From positions 1-64,000 of the forward strand of contig CALKAM010000004.1 in the NCBI GenBank assembly GCA_937983105.1: a DNA stretch of 64,000 nt. Direction: 5' to 3'. Each line of letters begins with the position of its first letter. Positions within the stretch are counted from its first letter, which is position 1. The position numbers were made by a program, and so were the translations under genes. The DNA comes from Planifilum sp021793745 (GTDB lineage: Bacteria; Bacillota; Bacilli; Thermoactinomycetales; DSM-44946). Positions 8,139-15,560 of the stretch are shown one piece after another. Below the pieces are notes generated by a model that ran no database searches, was not told where the DNA came from, and saw only the letters and a program-made list of their open reading frames with translations.

Positions 8139-8873
8139 TTGTTTGAGGCAGAGCCCATCCGCTTTGGTCCTTTCCTTCTCCCCGTCGCCACCTTGGTGGT
8201 CGCCGCTTTTGTCTGGCTTTCGGCCAAAGGGGTGGATCGCCTGCTCCCGGTGGCGGGGACGTCCTGGTCGGAACGGTTCGGGGGAGCGCTCCTTCTTTAT
8301 TTGATCCTGTACGAGATCAGCCCCCTGTTTACGGATCCGGCCTCGGTACTCGAGCACCCTTCATCCATCCTGTACATAAGCGGTTCCCCCCGGGGGGCGA
8401 TGATCGCCGCCGGGATCACTGCGGCTTATCTCGTCATTTCCTTTCGCCGCTCTCAAATCCCCCTTTCCCGCGGGCTCGATGCCTTGGCCCTCACTGCCCT
8501 TTTCACAGGCATCGGATATTCGATCATTTTTCATAAGTGGGGAAAGCCCACCGATTTGCCTTGGGGTATCATTATAGGGGAAGGGGTAAGGGTTCATCCG
8601 GTCCACTTTTATCGCGCTCTCCTCCTTTCCGCCCTCCTGTACTGGTGGTGGCGCAGCCGGAACCGCTGGCGTTCCGGCGAGACCTTTACATGGTTGGCCG
8701 TGGCGGGGGGCGTCGGACTTTTGATCCTTTCCATTTTCGATCGGGAGCCGCTCAAGGTTTGGCTGAACCTCTCCCGGGGCCAATGGGGGTTTGTTGTCAT
8801 GGCGATGGCCGGTTGGTTGGGCGGGCTGTTTTTCGCGAAATCCGAAAGGGGAAGTGGTTATGAATCTACGTAA
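8139..8873 (+). CDS. Lgt-like integral membrane protein, catalytic motifs lost
   Basis: A 244-residue protein with about seven hydrophobic segments and no Cys. The middle and C-terminal parts follow prolipoprotein diacylglyceryl transferase: LPWGIII, then HPVHFYRALLLSALLYWWW and RSGETFTWLAV echo the HPT-x-LYE / RRGELF stretch of Lgt. The Lgt HGG motif reads RGA (GSPRGAM) and GRxGNF reads GYSIIF, so diacylglyceryl transfer looks unlikely. TTG start with GGGAGGGA upstream. It overlaps the following TlpA gene by 14 bp, so translation is probably coupled. Function unknown. Confidence 0.7.
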   Translation: MFEAEPIRFGPFLLPVATLVVAAFVWLSAKGVDRLLPVAGTSWSERFGGALLLYLILYEISPLFTDPASVLEHPSSILYISGSPRGAMIAAGITAAYLVISFRRSQIPLSRGLDALALTALFTGIGYSIIFHKWGKPTDLPWGIIIGEGVRVHPVHFYRALLLSALLYWWWRSRNRWRSGETFTWLAVAGGVGLLILSIFDREPLKVWLNLSRGQWGFVVMAMAGWLGGLFFAKSERGSGYEST

Positions 8874-9468
8874 TGGCATCATTCTTTTCGTGATTGTCCT
8901 GGCGGTCGCCGGGGCGATTTGGGCGGGAGGCGATCAGGGGAAAACGGAAGACGACGCTCCGGCCGTCAAGGCCCCTGAAGAATCCACCGCCCAAGCCGGG
9001 GAGTCTCCCTCATCATCCTCCCAGGAGTCCCGCGATGTAGAAAAACCGCAAAAAGGTTTTCGCGCTCCCCATTTTCGCCTGAAGACCCTGGATGGGGAAA
9101 CGGTGGATCTCGCGGATAACGGCGGGAAACCATCCTTTATCAATATCTGGGCCTCCTGGTGTCCACCCTGCAGGGAGGAGATGCCTCACATCCAGGAAGC
9201 CTACGAAAAATACGGGGATCGGGTCAATTTTCTCATGGTCAATTTGACGGAGTCGGACGATATGGATCAGATGCAGGAGTACCTTGCCTCCGAGGGATAT
9301 ACTTTTCCGGTGTTGTTGGACGAAAAGGGCGAGGTGGGAGATCGCTACGGGGTGGTGTCCATTCCCGTAACCTTTGCGGTGGATGAGCAGGGCGTGATCG
9401 TCCACAAACAGATGGGGATGATGTCGAAGCAGCAGATCTTTGACCTGATGGAGCAACTGGCGAAGTGA
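8860..9468 (+). CDS. Membrane-anchored TlpA/ResA-type thiol-disulfide oxidoreductase
   Basis: A 202-residue extracytoplasmic thioredoxin. An N-terminal hydrophobic anchor (about 7-23) is followed by an acidic/Ser-rich linker (25-65) and an AhpC-TSA/thioredoxin domain with the redox pair C101-PP-C104 in WASWCPPCREEM and the cis-Pro in SIPVTF. The ATG lies inside the 3' end of the Lgt-like gene. ccdA follows and would supply electrons across the membrane. A second such protein (resA) lies 1.2 kb downstream. Confidence 0.9.
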   Translation: MNLRNGIILFVIVLAVAGAIWAGGDQGKTEDDAPAVKAPEESTAQAGESPSSSSQESRDVEKPQKGFRAPHFRLKTLDGETVDLADNGGKPSFINIWASWCPPCREEMPHIQEAYEKYGDRVNFLMVNLTESDDMDQMQEYLASEGYTFPVLLDEKGEVGDRYGVVSIPVTFAVDEQGVIVHKQMGMMSKQQIFDLMEQLAK

Positions 9469-9518
9469 TGGAAGTGCCCGTGCCTCAAGCAGGGATGAAG
9501 AACATCGGGGAGTGATGA

Positions 9519-10238
9519 ATGATGGCGGAAGTGACGTGGTGGCTCGCCTTCGGTGCCGGGGTGCTCTCCTTTATTTCCCCGTGCTGCCTCCCCCTGTATC
9601 CTTCGTATATTTCCTACATTACCGGCGTCTCTGTCAGCCAGCTGACGGATCAATCCCAGCCCTTGCAGATTCGCCGGGCGACCATGATCCATACGCTGTT
9701 TTTCATCCTCGGTTTTTCCATGATCTTTTACGCCCTGGGCTTTTCGGTCAGCTGGCTGGGACGGCTCTTTCAGGAATATCAGGATACGATCCGGATGCTG
9801 GGGGGCGTCTTGATCGCCGTAATGGGCCTGTTTCTGCTGGGGGTGTTTAAGCCCACCTTCATGATGCGCGACGTTCGGATCGGTGCCCTCCAAAAGCGGC
9901 GGATGGGTTACATCGGGTCGGTCCTCGTCGGAATGGGTTTTGCAGCGGGGTGGACCCCCTGTGTGGGGCCGATCCTCGCCTCCGTCTTGACCCTGTCCCT
10001 GACCGATCCCGCGTCGGGTTTGGGGTATATTACGGCATACACCCTGGGTTTCGCCATTCCCTTTTTTGTCATGGCTTTCTTCCTGGGCCGGACCCGGTGG
10101 ATCCTCAAGTATTCGAACCGGCTGATGAAAGCCGGAGGCGCCCTGATGGTCGTTTTTGGCATCCTTCTCTACTTCGACCAGATGACGGTGATCATCGCTT
10201 GGTTGACGAAAATGACCGGAGGATTTACCGGCTTCTAA
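9519..10238 (+). CDS. ccdA: CcdA-type membrane thiol-disulfide transporter
   Basis: A 239-residue, six-helix membrane protein of the CcdA/DsbD-beta family that passes reducing equivalents from cytoplasmic thioredoxin to extracytoplasmic partners. The two redox cysteines are in the signature SPCCLPLYPSY (about 20-30) and in GWTPCVGPIL (about 146-155). ATG 9519 and ATG 9522 are adjacent; GGGGAG lies upstream. It sits between two TlpA-type thioredoxins, its natural clients. B. subtilis CcdA serves cytochrome c maturation and spore cortex synthesis; either is possible here. Confidence 0.92.
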   Translation: MMAEVTWWLAFGAGVLSFISPCCLPLYPSYISYITGVSVSQLTDQSQPLQIRRATMIHTLFFILGFSMIFYALGFSVSWLGRLFQEYQDTIRMLGGVLIAVMGLFLLGVFKPTFMMRDVRIGALQKRRMGYIGSVLVGMGFAAGWTPCVGPILASVLTLSLTDPASGLGYITAYTLGFAIPFFVMAFFLGRTRWILKYSNRLMKAGGALMVVFGILLYFDQMTVIIAWLTKMTGGFTGF

Positions 10239-10391
10239 AGGCGATGGTGGGCGATTGTCCGGGAAAAGGCCGGGCTCGATGCGGGGTTGTGGGGCACCTG
10301 CTTTGCGGACGGACCTCGGTCGGTTCAGAGGCGGGTATGCTGACCGGTGATCTTCATTCCAAGCGATGGGATGAAAGGAGGGGGCGGATTT

Positions 10392-10658
10392 TTGGAATAC
10401 GGTGATCACATTCGAATGCGCCTGCGGCGGATCGAAGGGCAGATCCGCGGAGTATTGCGGATGATGGAAGAAGGGAAGGACTGTAAGGATGTCGTCGTCC
10501 AGATGTCGGCCATCCGTTCGGCGGTGGACCGGGCAATTGCGGTGATCGTGTGCGACAATCTGGAGGATTGTCTCCGGGAGGAGATCGCCAAGGGCGAATC
10601 GGGAGATACCAAGAGGCTGGTCCTGGAAGCCGTCGATTTGTTGGTGAAGAGCCGTTGA
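10392..10658 (+). CDS. CsoR/RcnR-family regulator with CstR-like C-N-C residues
   Basis: An 88-residue all-helical repressor of the CsoR (DUF156) family. LRRIEGQIRGVLRMMEEGKDC is the conserved helix-1 stretch. The copper-site triad Cys-His-Cys of CsoR corresponds to C31, N56 and C60. Loss of His with retention of both Cys is the pattern of the persulfide sensor CstR, and the numbering matches what I recall for S. aureus CstR. An extra Cys54 is present. TTG 10392 is fixed by AAAGGAGGGGG nine bases upstream. Setting among thiol-redox genes suits a sulfur sensor; its operator was not found. Confidence 0.8.
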   Translation: MEYGDHIRMRLRRIEGQIRGVLRMMEEGKDCKDVVVQMSAIRSAVDRAIAVIVCDNLEDCLREEIAKGESGDTKRLVLEAVDLLVKSR

Positions 10659-10713
10659 CCCGCTTACGCGATGGCCTGACCCGGGAGACAGCCGAGATCG
10701 AGCAGGTGAAACC

Positions 10714-11244
10714 ATGAACCGACGAACGCGCTTTTGGGTAAGACGATTGCTCATGCTGGCGATGCTGGTATTGATCGGCTTTGCCCTCTTTCAGACGGGG
10801 GGGACGGATGAAGGGGAAGCGGTGGAGGCCGGGCAGACGGCCCCGGATTTTGAATTAACCACCCTGGACGGCAAGTCGATCAGATTGAGTGAACTGCGGG
10901 GAAAAGGAGTGCTGATCAACTTCTGGGCTTCCTGGTGTAAGCCCTGCCGGGATGAAATGCCGGCCATCCAGCAGGTATACGACCGGTACAAGGATAAGGG
11001 TCTGGAGGTGCTGGCCGTCAACATCGCCGAGACGGAGGTGACCGTGGACGGTTTCGTCCGCCATCTGGACCTCGCCTTTCCCATCCTGCTGGATTCGAAC
11101 CGGGAAGTGACTCGACTGTACGGAATCGGTCCGATTCCGTCCTCCATCTTTGTCTCTCCCGACGGCAAGGTGGTTCGAAAGGTGTCTGGGCAGATGTCGG
11201 AGGGTCAGATCGAATCGATGGTGCTGGAGACGCTGGCGGAATAG
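10714..11244 (+). CDS. resA: ResA-like thiol-disulfide oxidoreductase
   Basis: A 176-residue extracytoplasmic thioredoxin anchored by one N-terminal helix (about 11-27). The redox motif is WASWCKPCRDEMP with C75 and C78; the Glu after the motif corresponds to the ResA residue tuning cytochrome c apocytochrome binding. cis-Pro is in GPIPSSIF. B. subtilis ResA reduces the haem-binding cysteines of apocytochrome c. Only ccdA is nearby and no other cytochrome c maturation gene is in the window, so client identity is inferred from family resemblance. Confidence 0.85.
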   Translation: MNRRTRFWVRRLLMLAMLVLIGFALFQTGGTDEGEAVEAGQTAPDFELTTLDGKSIRLSELRGKGVLINFWASWCKPCRDEMPAIQQVYDRYKDKGLEVLAVNIAETEVTVDGFVRHLDLAFPILLDSNREVTRLYGIGPIPSSIFVSPDGKVVRKVSGQMSEGQIESMVLETLAE

Positions 11245-11289
11245 GGGCCAACATCCAGTCAACGGTCTTGTCAGAGAGGGGTCGAAAGC

Positions 11290-12417
11290 GTGTCGGAAGA
11301 GCTGGTTCGGATGATCTCCGATGAAATCGCATCCTCCCCGTGCCGGGCCATCCCCTTTTACCGGTATATGGAACTCTGCCTGTACCATCCCCGGTGGGGG
11401 TACTATCGCCGGGAACGGACAAAAATCGGCCGGGAAGGGGATTATTACACCAGCTCCCATGTGGGGGATCTTTTTGGGCGCGTGATGAGCGACGTCATCG
11501 CGGACATGCGCCGGTTTTTTTTATCCAGCCGGCGTTGGCTACTGGTGGAAGTGGGGGCCGGAGACGGACGTTTGATGCAGCAGATGATGAAGGGGCTAAA
11601 GGAAAAGGGGGTAGATCGCGGCGAACTGATTTGTTGCCTGGTGGAAACGAGCCCCTATCACCGCTCCCTGCAGGAGAAACGGTTAAAGGAGAGCCCCTAT
11701 CCCATCCGGTGGGCGGACCGGCTCTCCGATCTCCCCGGGGGATTGCCGGCGGTGGTGGTCAGCAATGAATTGCTGGATGCTTTTCCCGTACATCGGATTC
11801 GGATGCGGGAGGGAAGCCTGCGGGAAATCCATGTCACCCGATGCGGGGAACGGTTCTGCGACACGGATGGCCCCTTGTCCACCGAAGCCCTTCAGGCCTA
11901 TGTTCAGCGCTTCGGCCTCCGGATGGAGGAGGGCCAGCAGGCCGAGGTGAATCTGAATGCCCGGGCATTCCTGCGCGAGGTGGGGGAGTGGCTGGATCAG
12001 GGTTTCGTGATCACCGTCGATTACGGCGGGGATACGGAAGAGTTGGCCGCCCGTCCCCAGGGGACCCTGCGCTGTTTTTCACAGCATCGGGTGCACGGGG
12101 ATCCCTACCGGGCCCCCGGCGAAGAGGATATGACCAGCGACGTCAATTTTGAAGCCCTCCGGATTTGGGGAGAGGAATCGGGGCTGAAAAACCTCCTCTA
12201 CACCACCCAGGGGGATTTTCTGGTCCGCTCCGGAATTCTGAACTATCTGGAGGAACATCAAAATCCCGACCCCTTCAGCGAAGTGGCCCGCCGAAACCGG
12301 GCCGTTCGACAGCTGATCTTGCCCGGCGGCATGGGGGATGTTTTCAAGGTGCTGATCCAGTGGAAAGGGGAAGGCACTCCGAAATTGAAAGGAATGCACA
12401 AAAATGAGGCCGGATGA
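11290..12417 (+). CDS. MidA/NDUFAF7-type SAM-dependent methyltransferase
   Basis: A 375-residue class I methyltransferase of the DUF185 family. YMELCLYHPRWGYY and GDYYTSSHVGDLFGRV form the conserved N-terminal region. VEVGAGDGRLM (about residues 80-90) is the SAM-binding loop. SNELLDAFPVHR and TVDYGG follow. The mitochondrial member methylates an Arg in complex I; the bacterial substrate is unknown. It starts at GTG 11290 after AGAGGGG and ends at a bidirectional terminator. Confidence 0.85.
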   Translation: MSEELVRMISDEIASSPCRAIPFYRYMELCLYHPRWGYYRRERTKIGREGDYYTSSHVGDLFGRVMSDVIADMRRFFLSSRRWLLVEVGAGDGRLMQQMMKGLKEKGVDRGELICCLVETSPYHRSLQEKRLKESPYPIRWADRLSDLPGGLPAVVVSNELLDAFPVHRIRMREGSLREIHVTRCGERFCDTDGPLSTEALQAYVQRFGLRMEEGQQAEVNLNARAFLREVGEWLDQGFVITVDYGGDTEELAARPQGTLRCFSQHRVHGDPYRAPGEEDMTSDVNFEALRIWGEESGLKNLLYTTQGDFLVRSGILNYLEEHQNPDPFSEVARRNRAVRQLILPGGMGDVFKVLIQWKGEGTPKLKGMHKNEAG

Positions 12418-12436
12418 GATTCCGGCCTCGTTGTTA
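12402..12436. terminator. Bidirectional terminator
   Basis: GAGGCCGG and CCGGCCTC form a perfect 8-bp stem. The plus strand continues GTTGTT and the minus strand ATTTTTGT, so it can stop both the methyltransferase transcript and the convergent yqgY transcript. Confidence 0.75.
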
Positions 12437-12476
12437 GAGGGCGGAGGGAGCGGTGATCCGCTCGCGCTCCGGCTCC

Positions 12477-12710
12477 TCAACCCTGGGGCATCATAAAGAA
12501 GGAATAGGAAACGATCCCGACAAAGGAGACGACCATATAGCCCCAAAACAGGTACATATAAGTACGTTCGGTGAAGCCCATGTATCCGAGAATGACGAAG
12601 AGTGCTGTCTGTATGAAGAACAGAAGCGACGGGATATACATTTGTCCGGCGAGAAACAGCAAAGCGATGACGAAGGTCCAAAAGCCGAGGACGCGAAACA
12701 TACGGTCCAT
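12477..12710 (-). CDS. yqgY: YqgY / DUF2626 membrane protein
   Basis: A 77-residue protein, MDRMFRVLGFWTFVIALLFL at the start, with three hydrophobic helices (about 8-24, 28-45, 52-72) and the tail FFMMPQG. It matches the DUF2626 family typified by B. subtilis YqgY, function unknown. ATG 12710 is chosen because GGAAGGAG sits eight bases upstream; a GTG three codons earlier abuts that site. In B. subtilis yqgY is next to yqgX; here about 4.4 kb of redox genes lie between the two. Confidence 0.85.
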   Translation of the reverse strand: MDRMFRVLGFWTFVIALLFLAGQMYIPSLLFFIQTALFVILGYMGFTERTYMYLFWGYMVVSFVGIVSYSFFMMPQG

Positions 12711-12734
12711 GGGTTCCACTCCTTCCGATGATAG

Positions 12735-12754
12735 AGCCCCTGCGGGCTTTTTTT
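12735..12754 (+). terminator. Short plus-strand terminator hairpin in the yqgY leader
   Basis: AGCCC-CTGC-GGGCT is followed by seven T on the plus strand. No plus-strand gene ends here, so it may be a back-up stop for the methyltransferase transcript. On the minus strand it forms a stem just upstream of the yqgY ribosome site. Confidence 0.5.
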
Positions 12755-12978
12755 AATGAAATGCCATGCGGACGCAAGTCCGAGCCGCTGACCGATGCCA
12801 GCGGATGGATGGCGGCAGGCGCGGATCGACCTTCCATGCCCAAATGGAGCATAAGTATAGGCTGATCCGATTCATTCTTTTTCATGCCTAGGGCTGAAGC
12901 CGTCACCGGGTTTCGGACCCGGCCGATCTGTCCGGCGGAGGCGGAGGCTCATCCTTTTCCGTCCCGGATTACAGACTT

Positions 12979-13007
12979 ATTATATACTTGGGACATACGG
13001 GGATCAA
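12979..13007 (-). promoter_or_regulatory. Sigma-A promoter and long leader of yqgY
   Basis: On the minus strand TTGATC (13007-13002), a 17-bp spacer and a perfect TATAAT (12984-12979) form a strong promoter. Transcription from about 12972 gives a leader of about 260 nt to ATG 12710, including a GCCGGGT/ACCCGGT stem near 12915-12935. I could not match the leader to a riboswitch class. Apart from this and the hairpin at 12735 the 410-bp gap 12711-13120 shows nothing. Confidence 0.65.
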
Positions 13008-13120
13008 GCGACGGCTTTTTGACAGTTTTGTCCCGGAAGGTGCAGAGCGTGTGCCGTTATATGTTACCCCTTTTCCAGGCATGAGAAAACATAACTTCAC
13101 GTGCAAGGTGGGAAGGAATC

Positions 13121-13900
13121 GTGGAAACGCTTCAGTTGGAACGCCATCGCGGCATCGGACACATCCGCTTTCACCGGCCGGAGGTGAGAAATGCGGTCAA
13201 TCTCCGGATGATGGAGGAATTGGAGGAGGTGTTGAGCGAGTGGCGGGAGGACGATGGGGTGAAAGCCCTCCTGTTGACGGGGGATCACCGAGCCTTTGTA
13301 TCCGGCGGCGATTTGAGCGAATTTCACCGGCTGACCCGGGAAGAGGAGGTCTATCCGGTGATGGCCCGGATGGGCCGGTTGCTGGCGGAGCTGCAGAATT
13401 TGGGAAAGCCGAGCATCGCCGCCGTCGAGGGAACTGCCGTGGGGGGCGGCTGCGAAATCGCCGTCAGCTGTGATTTTCGTCTTGCTTCCGACCGCGCTCG
13501 CTTCGGTTTTATTCAGGTACGGTTGGGCATTACGTCCGGATGGGGCGGGGGAACGCGCTTGCTTTCGCAACTGAAACGGAGCGAGGCCCTTTATCTGCTC
13601 CTGACCGGCGAGGTGATCGACAGCGAGACGGCGCTCCGCATCGGCCTGGTGGATCGCGTCTACCCGGCCGGCGAGTTTGCGGGAGCAGCCTGGGATTTCG
13701 CGGAACGGATCGCATCGGCTCCCCTCGGGGTGATCCGGGAATACCTGGCGATCGCCAACCGGGTTCGCCAAGGCGAGATGGCATGGAACCAAATGATCGA
13801 TTTGGAGAGCCGGGCCTGCGCCCGGCTGTGGGAAACCCCGGAGCACCGTTCCGCCGTGGAGGCCTTTTTAAAAAAGGGGACGACGAAAAAGTCGCCGTGA
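13121..13900 (+). CDS. Enoyl-CoA hydratase/isomerase family protein
   Basis: A 259-residue crotonase. The CoA/oxyanion segment FVSGGDLSEF and the GTAVGGGCEIAVSCDFRLAS helix are present. The Glu of GGGCE corresponds to the first catalytic Glu of hydratases; the second catalytic Glu position reads Gln (FGFIQVRLG), so simple hydration may not be its reaction. GTG 13121 has AAGGTGG about nine bases upstream. It stands alone between a promoterless gap and a terminator, not next to the acyl-CoA cluster at 15.5 kb. Confidence 0.8.
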   Translation: METLQLERHRGIGHIRFHRPEVRNAVNLRMMEELEEVLSEWREDDGVKALLLTGDHRAFVSGGDLSEFHRLTREEEVYPVMARMGRLLAELQNLGKPSIAAVEGTAVGGGCEIAVSCDFRLASDRARFGFIQVRLGITSGWGGGTRLLSQLKRSEALYLLLTGEVIDSETALRIGLVDRVYPAGEFAGAAWDFAERIASAPLGVIREYLAIANRVRQGEMAWNQMIDLESRACARLWETPEHRSAVEAFLKKGTTKKSP

Positions 13901-13918
13901 GTTCGCCCTTTCTCTACG

Positions 13919-13948
13919 CCGACCGTCCGTTGGACCGGTCGGTTTTTT
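13919..13948 (+). terminator. Rho-independent terminator after the crotonase
   Basis: CCGACCGTCC and GGACCGGTCGG pair with one bulged base around GTT, followed by six T. Confidence 0.75.
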
Positions 13949-13974
13949 GATCATTTTTCGCTGCGCTTCCTAGA

Positions 13975-14003
13975 GTATATATACAAGCCGATTCGGCAAT
14001 AAA
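13975..14003 (+). promoter_or_regulatory. Candidate sigma-F promoter of rsfA
   Basis: GTATA (13975-13979), a 15-bp spacer and GGCAATAAA (13995-14003) match the forespore sigma-F consensus GYATA-N15-GGNNANANT at all but the last position. B. subtilis rsfA is a forespore gene, so the placement about 105 bp before the ATG makes sense. Confidence 0.5.
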
Positions 14004-14106
14004 ATTACTAGTTACATATACTACGTTTTATATCAGATGCATAAAATATAGAACAAATACCCAGGCTGGGCGGAATGGGCCGAAGAAGACACAGGAGGTT
14101 AAGTGT

Positions 14107-14703
14107 ATGGCTGTTAAGAGACAGGACGCTTGGACACCCGATGACGACCTGGTGTTAGCGGAGGTCACTCTCCGTCATATTCGGGAAGGAAGCACCCAGT
14201 TGGCGGCCTTCGAAGAGGTGGCTGAAAAATTGGGAAGAACCCCCGCCGCTTGCGGGTTTCGTTGGAATAGTTGTGTCCGGAAAAAATACGAGGCTGCCAT
14301 TCAGATCGCCAAAGCCCAACGTCAGAAGCGGAATCAGGGAAGTCGAACGCGTACGGGAGCGTTTCAGGGGGAGCAGGAGACGCTATCCTCCTTGGATTCG
14401 ATCATTCGCTTTTTGAAGCGACACAAAAACGAAGTGACGGAGTTGCGCAAAAGGCAAAAGGCGCTGGAGAAAGAGCTGAAGCAGAGGGAAGAGAAAATCG
14501 AGCAGCTCGCCAAAGAGAATGAAGAGATGAGAAGCCGCCTGGACCATGTGGAAACGGATTATCAGACCGTCAATGATGATTACAAAACCCTGATTCAAAT
14601 CATGGACCGGGCCCGGAAGCTGGCTCTATTGGAAGAACAACAGGACGACAAAACCAAGTTTCGCATGGAGGAAAACGGAAATCTGGAACGGGTGGACAAA
14701 TAA
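14107..14703 (+). CDS. rsfA: RsfA-family prespore-specific regulator
   Basis: A 198-residue DNA-binding protein. The N-terminal Myb/SANT-like domain (about 1-60) carries the family hallmarks DAWTPDDDLVLAE, HIREGSTQLAAFEEV and RTPAACGFRWNSCVRK. Residues about 95-170 form a long charged coiled coil, the RsfA/YlbO architecture. RsfA fine-tunes sigma-F-dependent forespore genes in B. subtilis. Start ATG with AGGAGG upstream. Position before ylbP and panE keeps the ylbO-ylbP-ylbQ order, except that acyl-CoA genes now intervene. Confidence 0.9.
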   Translation: MAVKRQDAWTPDDDLVLAEVTLRHIREGSTQLAAFEEVAEKLGRTPAACGFRWNSCVRKKYEAAIQIAKAQRQKRNQGSRTRTGAFQGEQETLSSLDSIIRFLKRHKNEVTELRKRQKALEKELKQREEKIEQLAKENEEMRSRLDHVETDYQTVNDDYKTLIQIMDRARKLALLEEQQDDKTKFRMEENGNLERVDK

Positions 14704-14733
14704 CCCAACGGACCGTCTCTCCGGTTGACGATA

Positions 14734-14790
14734 CCTCCCCTTTCGGTGTCAAGCGATTGCTGTGGATGCCTGAAGGGGCGGTTTTTGTTT
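14734..14790 (+). terminator. Terminator of rsfA
   Basis: CCTCCCCTTTC (14734-14744) pairs with GAAGGGGCGG (14772-14781), followed by TTTTTGTTT. The loop is long, about 27 nt. Confidence 0.5.
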
Positions 14791-14802
14791 GTGGAGTTGG
14801 AA

Positions 14803-14840
14803 ACAGGGCGTATCCCAGGCTGTTTTCGGGTACGCCCTGT
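14803..14840 (-). terminator. Terminator of ylbP
   Basis: ACAGGGCGTA and TACGCCCTGT form a perfect 10-bp stem extended by CCC/GGG; read on the minus strand it is followed by TT. It lies just after the ylbP stop. Confidence 0.6.
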
Positions 14841-14850
14841 GGTATTCCGA

Positions 14851-15324
14851 TCACTCCTGAAGATCGACCCCCGGCGGCGTCCATACATACGGATTTTCTC
14901 CGCGATCCCGAATCGGGTCGTATTTCACCGGACGGAACCCCATCTTGATCCAGAAGGGATCCGAGCGGCGGCGGGCGTTGGTCTTCACCGGAAGGCCGAA
15001 GCTCTGGGCGTGACGAACCAGGGCGCTACCGTAACCCTTGTTGCGGTACTGGGGCAGCACTTCCAACTTCCACAGTTCGTAGTAGTCCTGGGGAGGGTTG
15101 AAATAGCGGTCGTATTTCGCGTCGATCCGGTACAGGCTGATTCGGGCCACCAGATTTCCGTTCTCATAAATCCCGTAAAAAGGAGAATTGCTGTCGTTTT
15201 CGATGATGTTGGCCTTCAAGTCTTCCAACATGGATAATTCTTGGAGTCCATACTCATGGAATTTTTGAAACTCTTCCAGCGTTTTATAATTAATTTTCAG
15301 TCGTTCAACCTTTGGTTTATCCAT
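14851..15324 (-). CDS. ylbP: GNAT-family acetyltransferase YlbP
   Basis: A 157-residue protein beginning MDKPKVERLKINYKTLEEFQ. The GNAT acetyl-CoA motif is YRNKGYGSALVRHA, preceded by ELWKLEVLPQ. Length, start and sequence style match B. subtilis YlbP, of unknown substrate. ATG 15324 is chosen for the AAAGGGGG ten bases upstream; codons further 5' have none. A perfect TATAAT lies on the minus strand at 15370-15365, with no good -35. Confidence 0.88.
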   Translation of the reverse strand: MDKPKVERLKINYKTLEEFQKFHEYGLQELSMLEDLKANIIENDSNSPFYGIYENGNLVARISLYRIDAKYDRYFNPPQDYYELWKLEVLPQYRNKGYGSALVRHAQSFGLPVKTNARRRSDPFWIKMGFRPVKYDPIRDRGENPYVWTPPGVDLQE

Positions 15325-15497
15325 GGATTTCGGCCCCCTTTCCGAATTGGATGGGTTTGATATCATTATACCTGATTGGCGGTTTCTTTGCTTCAAGGAA
15401 CTTGTTTCCCTTTATTGGAATTCCGCATCCTCCGGCAGGACATCCGGAAAATTTGTCGAATGAGAAATATCGTGCGCCGTTTTGGAAGCGGTTGCAG

Positions 15498-15527
15498 TTG
15501 TCCTCGGCGGGACGCTTTCGGTATATT
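15498..15527 (+). promoter_or_regulatory. Candidate promoter of the acyl-CoA carboxylase cluster
   Basis: TTGTCC (15498-15503), 18 bp and TATATT (15522-15527) lie 33 bp before the biotin carboxylase ATG. The B. subtilis yng operon uses sigma-E; a convincing sigma-E promoter was not found here. Confidence 0.4.
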
Positions 15528-15560
15528 GAAAGTGACGATATTTGTACCATGAGGTGGAAC

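Noticed and set aside
12079..12906. Minus-strand frame running through the yqgY leader into the methyltransferase gene
   Set aside because: It is antisense to the methyltransferase and out of frame with yqgY, which has a clear family match and its own ribosome site.
15528..15560. Sigma-E promoter (TATATT / TGTACCAT) for the acyl-CoA carboxylase cluster
   Set aside because: The implied start site would fall within the ribosome site of the biotin carboxylase gene, leaving no room for initiation.
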